Source: a virus. Taken from it: DNA of 37,759 nt. The stretch is from the IMG/VR virus record IMGVR_UViG_3300022540_000168, positions 1-37,759 of that record; one strand, given 5' to 3'. Position numbers and translations under genes: made by a program. Shown one piece after another: positions 31,621-37,759 of this stretch. Below the pieces are notes generated by a model, which was given only the letters and a program-made list of their open reading frames with translations, had not been told where the DNA came from and made no database searches. Each line of letters begins with the position of its first letter. The stretch's first letter is position 1.

Positions 31621-31861
31621 ATGGAAGCGATTAACACAAAAGATTGGAATGATGCAAAGAATCTTCCAGAAACGAAAAGATTGGACAGACAATGACGGCA
31701 AAGGAGGAAAGGAAAAGTTTTGGAGTGACCAATCGGAGCTTTGTTTGGTAGAATGTCATGAAGGTATTCAAGTTGGAAAGTATAGTGCTAAGTATAAGCA
31801 ATGGAGTAATGAATACATTGGTAGTCTGGAGCATGTAACTAAGTGGAAATATTTAAAATAG
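31621..31861 (+). pseudogene. Frameshifted small conserved gene
   Basis: The ATG at 31621, in the regular spacing of this operon, opens MEAINTKDWNDAKNLPETK and stops after 24 codons (TGA at 31693-31695). One base fewer in the A4 run of CGAAAAGAT (around 31674-31681) would join it to the frame that continues KDWTDNDGKGGKEKFWSDQS to 31861, giving about 79 residues. The downstream part (ELCLVECHEGIQVGKYSAKY) looks like a real compact domain. Either a sequencing indel or a recent loss. Confidence 0.6.
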
Positions 31862-31865
31862 AACT

Positions 31866-32195
31866 ATGCAAACATTACATTTGAATCTAAAAAAGAAGTG
31901 GTTTGACATGATTTTATCAAACCAAAAGAAAGAAGAGTACAGAGAAATAAAACCTTATTGGAAAGAAAGACTTAGTCATTTATTTCCTCAAGAATTTAAA
32001 GGAGAAACATATTACCCAATGGTAGATACTATCACGTTTTCCAATGGATTTGCAAAAAAAAGACCTCAAATAATTGTTGAGTTTAAAGGAATATCTAAAG
32101 GTAAAGGAAATGTAAATTGGGGAGCGGAAGCAAACAAGGAATATTTTGTATTAAAATTAGGTAAAGTAATAATGGGTAAAAACATAATATATTAG
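31866..32195 (+). CDS. ASCH/PUA-like domain protein
   Basis: 109 residues. LNLKKKWFDMILSNQKKEEY followed by REIKPYWKERL is the opening of small ASCH-domain proteins found in phages; the later block VEFKGISKG and FVLKLGKVI complete the beta-barrel. ASCH/PUA-like folds bind RNA or modified nucleotides. Its task is not known, though RNA modification or binding is the usual suggestion. Confidence 0.8.
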   Translation: MQTLHLNLKKKWFDMILSNQKKEEYREIKPYWKERLSHLFPQEFKGETYYPMVDTITFSNGFAKKRPQIIVEFKGISKGKGNVNWGAEANKEYFVLKLGKVIMGKNIIY

Positions 32196-32199
32196 AACT

Positions 32200-32583
32200 A
32201 TGGCTACAAAATCACAAGTGAAAACACTAAAGGACAAAGACAACGAGGTTGTAAGATTGTCCACAAAGGAAAAGGTTTATAGTTTCTACAAAGAGAACAG
32301 AGAGGGCTACACGATACGAGAAGCCGCAAAGTTAATGGGTTTGCCATATCGAGTTGTTCAGCCTCGTACATCGGAGTTAATTAAATCGACATTGTTAATT
32401 GAGTGTGGAGAAAGAATTGAGAACAAACAGCCAAACAGTATTCTTAAAATAAATAGAACTCCAAATCTTTTTGGATATGGTAATAAAAGCAAGTTTCAAT
32501 TGTTGAAAATGGCAGTTGAGAAATGCACAGAATTGCATGTAAGAGAGGCAATTTTAGATGAGTTTGAAAGATTAAGTAAATAA
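32200..32583 (+). CDS. Winged-helix DNA-binding protein
   Basis: 127 residues. Residues about 22-62 (STKEKVYSFYKENREGYTI, REAAKLMGLPYRVVQPRTSE) form a helix-turn-helix with a following wing (LLIECGERIENKQPNSILKI), as in small winged-helix regulators. The C-terminal helix TELHVREAILDEFERL could be a dimerisation element. It may control later promoters or take part in replication; nothing in the sequence decides. Confidence 0.7.
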   Translation: MATKSQVKTLKDKDNEVVRLSTKEKVYSFYKENREGYTIREAAKLMGLPYRVVQPRTSELIKSTLLIECGERIENKQPNSILKINRTPNLFGYGNKSKFQLLKMAVEKCTELHVREAILDEFERLSK

Positions 32584-32589
32584 GAAATT

Positions 32590-32880
32590 ATGGAACAAGG
32601 GTATAAAGTTTACTTGAACGGTAAAGAAATAGAAGGTAATAATTTTTCTTTCAAAGAAATAGGAGTTGATTTAAAGAACAGGTTAATTAAATTTCCTAAA
32701 AACAAACATGACATTCATATTTCTGAATTAAAATTATGTGACGATACGAGTAGAATGATTCAAAAATACATTGCTAATGGAAGCAAAAAAAGAAGATTAC
32801 CTAGAAAACTAAAGAAAAAATTAGTAAAGATTTTCGGATTTTGGGAAGTGTTCTTAGATATAAAAGTAATAGGAATTTAA
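32590..32880 (+). CDS. Small basic hypothetical protein
   Basis: 96 residues. MEQGYKVYLNGKEIEGNNFS looks like a beta hairpin. The C-terminal part is very basic (KKRRLPRKLKKKLVKIFGFW), which suggests nucleic-acid contact. No family recognised. A 49-base gap follows it before the next gene. Confidence 0.6.
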   Translation: MEQGYKVYLNGKEIEGNNFSFKEIGVDLKNRLIKFPKNKHDIHISELKLCDDTSRMIQKYIANGSKKRRLPRKLKKKLVKIFGFWEVFLDIKVIGI

Positions 32881-32929
32881 ATAAAAGGTTAAGCTCCACC
32901 AAATTTAAAGAGGGCATAAATTAAACAAA

Positions 32930-34054
32930 ATGGAAGTAGTAAAAATTGATCCCAAAGAATACGGATTAGAAGAAAAGAATGTAGCAAAAATTGAAGAAGC
33001 ATTCACACCGAAAATAATTGAACGTGATGGACTTGAAAAAGTTTATGAGCAATTAATAACACAAGAGCTTAGTATTGAAACTTGTTATGAAGCAGGAGAA
33101 CTTAGAAAGAAGTTGATGAAGGTAAGAACAGGAATTTCAAAAATACACAAAACCCAAAAGTCTTACTTTTTAGCGGCAGGAAGGTTTGTTGATGCATGGA
33201 AAAACAAAGAGATTCTACCAATTACTCAAATGGAAGATAAGTTGTCTGAAATGGAAAAGCATTTTGAATTGATTGAAGAAAAAAGAATTCAAGGTGTTCA
33301 AGAAGCAAGAGTAGAAGAGTTGTCCAAATACGTAGACGATGCAAACGAAAGAGAACTTGGAACAATGGATGAAGATGTTTGGAAAGCGTATATTTCTACA
33401 AAAAAGAGAGACTACGATGACAGAATTGCAGCAGAAAAGAAAGCTAAGGAAGACAGGATTGAAGAAGAACGAAAAGCAAATTTATATAAAGAGCGAAAAG
33501 AGTTACTTGCACCATTCTGGACATTCTTAAAAGGCGATCAACCAAGTATAGATTTTGGTGAGTTAGACGAAAAGAGTTTTAAAATAATCCTTACAGAAGT
33601 AAAGCAAGCTAAATTGTTATACGATGAAAAGCAGGAGGAAATCAGAAAGGAGAATGAGCAATTAAAAAAGGAAGCTGAAGAAAGGGAACGTTTGGCAGAA
33701 GTTGAAAAAGAAAAACGTGAAAAAGAAGAGTCCAAACGTCTGGAGAAAGAACGCAAGGAAAAGAAAAAGCAAGAAGATAAATTGAAAGTTGAGCGTGAAG
33801 AAAAAGAGCGTTTGGAAAATGAATTGAAAGCCAAAGAGGAAGCAGAACAAAAAGCCAAAGAGGAAAAAGAAGAAAGGGAACGTTTGGCAGAATTAGCACC
33901 TGACAAAGATAAATTGCTTAGTGCAATTAAAAACCTAAATTTTGAAATGCCTAAATTAGAAAGCCAAAATGCAATTGATATTCATCTTTCTATTGAAGAG
34001 GAATTTGAAGGATTTGTAAAGTGGGCAAACAATGAGGTTGCAAAACTGAAATAA
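32930..34054 (+). CDS. Coiled-coil phage recombination-module protein (DUF1351-like)
   Basis: 374 residues. N-terminal domain to about 130 (KVRTGISKIHKTQKSYFLAA, GRFVDAWKNKEIL), then a long charged coiled coil at about 225-320 with repeats such as KREKEESKRLEKERKEKKK, and a small C-terminal domain. The TGISKIHKTQKSxFLxxGRF block is typical of proteins found next to RecT-type genes in Bacteroidota phages (DUF1351-like). A role in annealing or nuclease control is inferred from that linkage. Confidence 0.75.
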   Translation: MEVVKIDPKEYGLEEKNVAKIEEAFTPKIIERDGLEKVYEQLITQELSIETCYEAGELRKKLMKVRTGISKIHKTQKSYFLAAGRFVDAWKNKEILPITQMEDKLSEMEKHFELIEEKRIQGVQEARVEELSKYVDDANERELGTMDEDVWKAYISTKKRDYDDRIAAEKKAKEDRIEEERKANLYKERKELLAPFWTFLKGDQPSIDFGELDEKSFKIILTEVKQAKLLYDEKQEEIRKENEQLKKEAEERERLAEVEKEKREKEESKRLEKERKEKKKQEDKLKVEREEKERLENELKAKEEAEQKAKEEKEERERLAELAPDKDKLLSAIKNLNFEMPKLESQNAIDIHLSIEEEFEGFVKWANNEVAKLK

Positions 34055-34067
34055 AGTATTACCTTTG
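34037..34067 (+). promoter_or_regulatory. Bacteroidota-type promoter for the replication module
   Basis: GTTG at 34037-34040, 19 bases, TACCTTTG at 34060-34067. The core TTACCTTTGTTTT is identical to that of the promoter at 1774-1804. It overlaps the stop region of the coiled-coil gene and starts a leader of about 100 bases before ATG 34173. Confidence 0.75.
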
Positions 34068-34093
34068 TTTTACATATCAGAATAAAACAGATC

Positions 34094-34167
34094 ATGCAGG
34101 GTCTATTTATCATAACACATTTAAGAACCAAGGGGGCGACTGCATTCAAACCCGAGGTTCTTTTTTT
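34094..34167 (+). ncRNA. Candidate pseudoknot leader with terminator-like stem before the replication genes
   Basis: Stem 1 pairs ATGCAG (34094-34099) plus TC (34102-34103) with GACTGCAT (34138-34145). Stem 2 pairs AAGAACC (34123-34129) with GGTTCTT (34156-34162), and T's run to 34167. The 5' arm of stem 2 lies in the loop of stem 1, as in the leader at 1830-1880. Stem 2 with its T tract could also act as a terminator, which would make this an attenuator controlling the initiator and helicase genes. The ligand or protein is unknown. Confidence 0.45.
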
Positions 34168-34172
34168 AATTT

Positions 34173-34529
34173 ATGAGAACAGTTAACAAACCATATTATA
34201 TTTGTGACCATTGTAATAAAAAATACTTTCGTCAACATGCTTGTGAAAAACATGAACCAATATGTTTAAAGAATCCAATTAACCTAAACGCTTGTGATGG
34301 TTGTAAGCATTTAGAATGTCATGAAAAGACAATTGAAATAGAAACATTCGAAACTCTTCAAAAGATAAACAGTCATTTTTTTGAATGTAAAAAGCTAAAG
34401 AAAATGATGTATCCCTATGTTGCTAAAAAGAGAAATTTACCTCTAAGGTTTCCAGAGGATTTTCATGGACAAGAACAAATGCCAAATAAATGTAAAGAAT
34501 TTCGTTCATTTTTTGATTTAAGAACATGA
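34173..34529 (+). CDS. Zinc-finger protein of the replication module
   Basis: 118 residues with many Cys and His: YYICDHCNKKYFRQHACEKH (a C2H2-like finger, CxxC...HxxxxxH), CLKNP, then NACDGCKHLECHEK and FFECKKLKKMM. Two metal sites are likely. Similar two-cluster proteins lie next to replication genes in other Bacteroidota phages, as I recall. It overlaps the initiator start by 4 bases (ATGA at 34526). Possibly a DNA-binding accessory factor. Confidence 0.7.
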   Translation: MRTVNKPYYICDHCNKKYFRQHACEKHEPICLKNPINLNACDGCKHLECHEKTIEIETFETLQKINSHFFECKKLKKMMYPYVAKKRNLPLRFPEDFHGQEQMPNKCKEFRSFFDLRT

Positions 34530-35224
34530 GATTCAACACATTAATTAATAACGTAAAATGTAAGGAGTGGGGACTTAATTCAAGTCAAGGTGCATTGTTT
34601 GACATTCTCAATCAATTGTCTTCTTGGGCAAAGGAAGAAATAATACAAGGAAAAGTTTTTTATCACATTTCAAGACACAAAGTTATAAGTGAAATACCTT
34701 TATTCTATTCGAAACCAGACACGGTGTATAGACATTTCAAAATATTAAGGGAAAAGGGTTTGGTTAACTACAACCAAGTAAAAAGAAAAGATTATATTAG
34801 GCTTACTGATAAAGGGAAAACTTGGAACTCGGATTCCAACCCGTCTAAACTCGGAAATAAAAGTGTTTTAAACTCGGAAATGAACCCGACAAATAATAAT
34901 ACAAGTAATAATAATACTAACATAAAGCAAGAATGTGAATGGTTTATTTTATATCTAAATAGAATACTTAAAAAAAGTTATAGAAAAGCTAACGCACATA
35001 AATTGAAACAACGATTAAAAACATTCACAATGGTTGAAATCAAGCAAGCGATTTTTAGCGCATCTAAGAGTCAATATCACATAGACGAGGGCTTTCGTTA
35101 TCTTACACCTGAATACTTCACAAGGAGTGATGAAACAATAGACAAATGGCTAAATGCTCCAAAGCCTAACAATAGCAAACAGCCCAAAGGATTGATGGAT
35201 GATATGGATAACCCAAGAGCATGA
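34526..35224 (+). CDS. Replication initiator / helicase loader (winged helix + phg_2220_C-like)
   Basis: 232 residues. N-terminal winged helix (about 1-95): SQGALFDILNQLSSWAKEEI and TVYRHFKILREKGLVNYNQV, a DNA-binding fold. Linker about 100-135 is Ser/Asn/Thr-rich (PTNNNTSNNNTN). The C-terminal domain has WFILYLNRILKKSYRKANAH and PEYFTRSDETIDKWLNA, typical of phage replication proteins of phg_2220_C type that recruit the helicase. The DnaB gene overlaps it (ATGA at 35221). The linker DNA holds three iteron-like repeats. Confidence 0.8.
   Translation: MRFNTLINNVKCKEWGLNSSQGALFDILNQLSSWAKEEIIQGKVFYHISRHKVISEIPLFYSKPDTVYRHFKILREKGLVNYNQVKRKDYIRLTDKGKTWNSDSNPSKLGNKSVLNSEMNPTNNNTSNNNTNIKQECEWFILYLNRILKKSYRKANAHKLKQRLKTFTMVEIKQAIFSASKSQYHIDEGFRYLTPEYFTRSDETIDKWLNAPKPNNSKQPKGLMDDMDNPRA
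34826..34925 (+). other. Candidate replication origin (iterons plus AT-rich stretch) inside the initiator gene
   Basis: AACTCGGA occurs at 34826-34833, 34848-34855 and 34871-34878, at 22 and 23 base intervals (about two helical turns). Copies 1 and 3 continue with N4-AACCCG. Immediately downstream, 34887-34925 is AT-rich with AATAATAATA repeats. This is the arrangement of the lambda origin inside gene O. It encodes the low-complexity linker of the initiator. Confidence 0.5.
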
Positions 35225-36591
35225 GTAATAAAAAAGACATAGGACGTTTACCAAAACAAGATTTACAGATTGAGGAAGCTGTATTGGGTGCAATACTTTT
35301 ATATCCAAGAGCTGTTCAAACAGCAATAACAACTCTACGACCAGAGTGTTTTTATTCAGAAGCTAACAGATTAATTTATGATTCAATATTTGAACTTTGG
35401 GAATCAAGTAAACCAATTGACATTTTAACTGTTACCCAACAATTACGAAGTACAGGAAATTTAGAAAATAGTGGTGGAGCATATCATGTATCAATGATTA
35501 CTTCAAAAGTAAGTGCAGATGATAATTTAGTGTATCATATTACATTGTTACGTCAATTTTGGGTATCGAGAGAAATAGCAAAAATAACTACTGAAGGTTT
35601 AGAAAAAAGTTACGAGGAAGAAATAGAGTCTTTAGATTTATTGCAAAAATTGATGCAAAAATTTGAAAGACTAAACGGTTATTTGTCCTCACTTGGCAAA
35701 CGAGACATAAGCGATCACGCTAAAGAATTAAGAGAGCAAATAGTAAAGGCACAAGAAAGTAAAGGTGAACTTGTAGGGATAGACACAGGATTTACAACAT
35801 TAAACAATAAACTTGGAGGTTTTCAAAAACCTGATTTGATAATTGTTGCAGCACGTCCAGGAATGGGAAAGACTGCAATGTTAGTTTCAAGTTTGAGACA
35901 TCAATTAAAATTAGGTAAGAGGGTTGCGGTTTTTTCATTAGAAATGAAAGGAAGGCAATTACTAGGTAGGTTAGTTGCTCAAGAAAGCGGAATATCATTT
36001 ACAGACATAACAAGGGGTAAGCTAAGAGGTGACCAAGTATTAGCAGTTGATAACTATATTGCTAAATTCTCAACCGAAAACTTATTTATAGACGATCAAG
36101 CTAGAATAAATCCTACAGAGGTAAAAGGAAAGTTATTAGATTTTAAGCCAGACATTGTTTATATCGACTACATACAATTGATGTCAGGAACAGAAAAGAG
36201 ATATGGAAATCGCGAAGCTGAAGTAAGCGACATCTCGAGAAGATTAAAAGAGATTGCAAAGGAATTGGACATTCCTGTAATTGCATTGGCACAACTAAGC
36301 AGAGCAGTTGAAACAAGGGGTGGAAACAAAGTACCTAAATTGGCAGACCTTAGAGAGTCTGGAAGTATTGAGCAAGATGCAGACGTTGTAATTCTTTTGT
36401 ATAGACCTGAATATTACGGAATAAAAAAACATAACGGAAATCATTTAGAGGAAGGTGAAAGTTATTTTATTGTTGCCAAACATCGTAATGGCCCAGACGG
36501 AAAATGTAAAGTGAGATTTGATAAGGAAACAATGTTATTTAAGAATTTTGAGGAAGAACCAAATATAGAAAGTGGGGACGCTCCATTTTAA
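35221..36591 (+). CDS. dnaB: Replicative DNA helicase (DnaB family)
   Basis: 456 residues. N-terminal domain DLQIEEAVLGAILLYPRAVQ and helices to about 160. The RecA-like ATPase has ARPGMGKTAMLVSSLRHQLK (Walker A at about 215-222), FSLEMKGRQLLGRLVAQESG, DIVYIDYIQLMSG (Walker B) and VIALAQLSRAVETRGGNKVP, then DLRESGSIEQDADVVILLYR. All motifs of an active hexameric helicase are present. It unwinds phage DNA at the fork, loaded by the initiator encoded upstream. Confidence 0.97.
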   Translation: MSNKKDIGRLPKQDLQIEEAVLGAILLYPRAVQTAITTLRPECFYSEANRLIYDSIFELWESSKPIDILTVTQQLRSTGNLENSGGAYHVSMITSKVSADDNLVYHITLLRQFWVSREIAKITTEGLEKSYEEEIESLDLLQKLMQKFERLNGYLSSLGKRDISDHAKELREQIVKAQESKGELVGIDTGFTTLNNKLGGFQKPDLIIVAARPGMGKTAMLVSSLRHQLKLGKRVAVFSLEMKGRQLLGRLVAQESGISFTDITRGKLRGDQVLAVDNYIAKFSTENLFIDDQARINPTEVKGKLLDFKPDIVYIDYIQLMSGTEKRYGNREAEVSDISRRLKEIAKELDIPVIALAQLSRAVETRGGNKVPKLADLRESGSIEQDADVVILLYRPEYYGIKKHNGNHLEEGESYFIVAKHRNGPDGKCKVRFDKETMLFKNFEEEPNIESGDAPF

Positions 36592-36601
36592 CGAAACAAT
36601 T

Positions 36602-36814
36602 ATGAACAAAATATTAATATATTGTATAGGATGTAAAAAGTCATACAACGTAAATAGAGAAAACGAAATACCAAACAATGTAATTTCATTAGAATGCAAT
36701 TGGTGTCCTTCTTGCGAAGATTCAGCAGAAGATGACTATGAAGAAAAATACATTTACGAGCCTAAAGAAGATGTTATAAATGTAGCACCAAATCAATTAA
36801 AATTAGAACTATGA
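36602..36814 (+). CDS. Small zinc-ribbon-like protein
   Basis: 70 residues from ATG 36602 (an upstream in-frame ATG at 36572 lies within the helicase gene and is less likely). CIGCKKSYNV and CNWCPSCEDS give three CxxC-type pairs, so a zinc ribbon is likely, with an acidic second half (EDDYEEKYIYEPKED). It overlaps the next gene by 4 bases. Function unknown. Confidence 0.7.
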   Translation: MNKILIYCIGCKKSYNVNRENEIPNNVISLECNWCPSCEDSAEDDYEEKYIYEPKEDVINVAPNQLKLEL

Positions 36815-37029
36815 ATAATGAACAAATGAAATTTGAAATGGAACAAGCAGAAACGTTAATGGGAGGTGTGAATAAAAAGTCTGGACAACTCGTAGAAACG
36901 AAGACAGGTATTGTTGGTAGAACTTATAATCATGAGGAACTAATAAACGGCAAAATGAGGGTTTACACTTCAAAAGGAAATATGATGTGTGACCCATCAA
37001 CACTTAAACTAAAAGGATTTATTGACTAA
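36811..37029 (+). CDS. Small hypothetical protein
   Basis: 72 residues. MNNEQMKFEMEQAETLMGGV, then IVGRTYNHEELINGKMRVYT and a short beta end. Starts in the ATGA overlap with the previous stop, so translation is likely coupled. The GRTYNHEELINGKMRVY block suggests a small beta domain; no family recognised. Confidence 0.65.
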   Translation: MNNEQMKFEMEQAETLMGGVNKKSGQLVETKTGIVGRTYNHEELINGKMRVYTSKGNMMCDPSTLKLKGFID

Positions 37030-37044
37030 AAAAAATATAAAATT

Positions 37045-37296
37045 ATGAAACCATTACATTTTAAAGAAGCACAAATTGAGTTAAAAAAACCATCTTCAAT
37101 GACAGATGAAGAATGCGGTAGTCTTTGGGTGCATAGAACTGAAAACAATGAGTGTATATCTCTTTGGACTACATCATTTTGGGAAAGATTAAAATTTCTA
37201 TTTCATGGGAAATTATGGATTGGAATACTTAGCGGACAAACTCAACCTCCTATTTGGTTGGATATGCAAAAAACAATGTTTACTAAGCCAAAATAA
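37045..37296 (+). CDS. Conserved small phage protein
   Basis: 83 residues. Begins MKPLHFKEAQIELKKPSSMT and contains SLWTTSFWERLKFLFHGKLW and SGQTQPPIWL. The W..SFxERL+xLFxGK(I/L)W core is, as I recall, common to small proteins in many phages infecting various bacteria. The function is unknown. It ends one base before the next start codon. Confidence 0.75.
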   Translation: MKPLHFKEAQIELKKPSSMTDEECGSLWVHRTENNECISLWTTSFWERLKFLFHGKLWIGILSGQTQPPIWLDMQKTMFTKPK

Positions 37297-37542
37297 ATGA
37301 AACTTGGCGAAATAGTATATTGCAACCTCCATTTATCCACAATAAAAGATAAAAGGAAACCAAAAAAACCTATTGAAAAGGTAATCATAAAAGAAGTGGT
37401 TTTTGCTTATCCTTATTCTGGAGCAATTAAAGTTCTAAAAGAGGGGCATACATTATTACAAAGAAATAGGATAAAAGTAGACATGAACATTGATCGAGTG
37501 GAAATAATAAAGAGATTGGGATTTAAAAACAAAGGACAATGA
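37297..37542 (+). CDS. Small basic hypothetical protein
   Basis: 81 residues, basic, beta-like start (MKLGEIVYCNLHLSTIKDKR), IKEVVFAYPYSGAIKVLKEG in the middle. Its stop overlaps the methyltransferase start (ATGA at 37539-37542), placing it in one operon with the methyltransferases. No family recognised. Confidence 0.65.
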   Translation: MKLGEIVYCNLHLSTIKDKRKPKKPIEKVIIKEVVFAYPYSGAIKVLKEGHTLLQRNRIKVDMNIDRVEIIKRLGFKNKGQ

Positions 37543-37759
37543 GGCACGGATCGTTATTTTCTGGAATAGGTGGTTTTGATTTAGCAGCTCAATGGATGGG
37601 TTGGTCTAATGAGTTTCATTGTGAATGGAATGATTTTGGACAAAAGATTTTAAAGTATTATTGGCCTAAAGCAATAAGTTATGAAGACATCACAAAAACA
37701 GATTTCACTATTTGGCGAGGAAAAATTGACATTCTCGCAGGGGGATTCCCATGCCAACC
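37539..37759 (+). CDS. C5-cytosine DNA methyltransferase, N-terminal part (runs off the window end)
   Basis: 73 codons from ATG 37539 to the window end. SLFSGIGGFDLAAQWMGW (residues 5-22) is motif I, the AdoMet site. WNDFGQKIL is in the place of motif II/III, and DILAGGFPCQ (residues 64-73) is motif IV with the catalytic Cys72. The frame continues directly at window position 22 if the ends are joined, which supports circularity. At window position 1 the codon is ACA (Thr) where this end has GCA (Ala). The rest of the enzyme is described at 1-886. Confidence 0.95.
   Translation, partial: MRHGSLFSGIGGFDLAAQWMGWSNEFHCEWNDFGQKILKYYWPKAISYEDITKTDFTIWRGKIDILAGGFPCQ
37738..37759. repeat. Terminal direct repeat, right copy
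   Basis: Identical to bases 2-23 over 22 bp; see the left copy. The base before (G at 37737) differs from position 1 (A). Most simply an assembly overlap of a circular map. Confidence 0.85.

Noticed and set aside
33538-33906. Antisense ORFs (up to 122 codons) opposite the coiled coil of the 32930 gene
   Set aside because: Repeats of Ser/Phe/Leu produced by reverse-reading Lys/Glu codons; no independent evidence of coding.

Overview
The window looks like an essentially complete, circularly permuted genome of a tailed phage (siphovirus type) of a Bacteroidota host, most likely a flavobacterium. All credible genes are on the + strand. The DNA is AT-rich, start codons mostly lack a Shine-Dalgarno sequence, and four promoters match the Bacteroidota consensus TTG-N19-TAnnTTTG. 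The last 22 bases (37738-37759) repeat bases 2-23, and a cytosine-5 methyltransferase gene runs off the right end and continues at the left end. If circular, the genome is about 37.74 kb. No tRNA, integrase or CRISPR array was seen.

Layout. 37539-886 (across the junction): C5-methyltransferase interrupted at a G8 tract. 883-5163: accessory block with a short N6-adenine methyltransferase, NinB-like and NinG-like proteins, a NUMOD4-HNH-AP2 homing endonuclease, a uracil-glycosylase-like protein and small membrane proteins. 5165-16952: packaging and head (small and large terminase, portal, prohead protease, major capsid protein, connector), a group of beta-rich fibre or decoration genes, tail tube and tail assembly. 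16930-26298: tape measure, baseplate and receptor-binding proteins. 26324-27832: lysis cassette (coiled-coil membrane protein, two holin-like proteins, GH108 endolysin), closed by a strong terminator. 28003-34054: early genes from their own promoter, with an XRE regulator, RecT annealing protein, YqaJ/lambda-type exonuclease, DnaQ-like exonuclease, ASCH protein and a coiled-coil protein. 34173-37542: replication module (zinc protein, phg_2220_C-type initiator, DnaB helicase) and small genes.

How it works together. Host-type promoters at 27951 (early), 34037 (replication), 1774 (homing endonuclease) and 8109 (capsid) divide the genome into modules. Two of them (1774 and 34037) share an almost identical core and are followed, 26-27 bases downstream, by leaders that can form the same pseudoknot topology. 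The initiator gene carries three iteron-like repeats next to an AT-rich stretch, a candidate origin of lambda type.

Most unusual region: the methyltransferase G tract at 157-164. One tract length continues into the canonical C-terminal half. Another continues into an alternative frame that stays open over almost the same DNA and has its own repeated LPTP motifs. Five small genes (3539, 5618, 8144, 13983, 15821) and one frameshifted gene (31621-31861) were found by hand reading.
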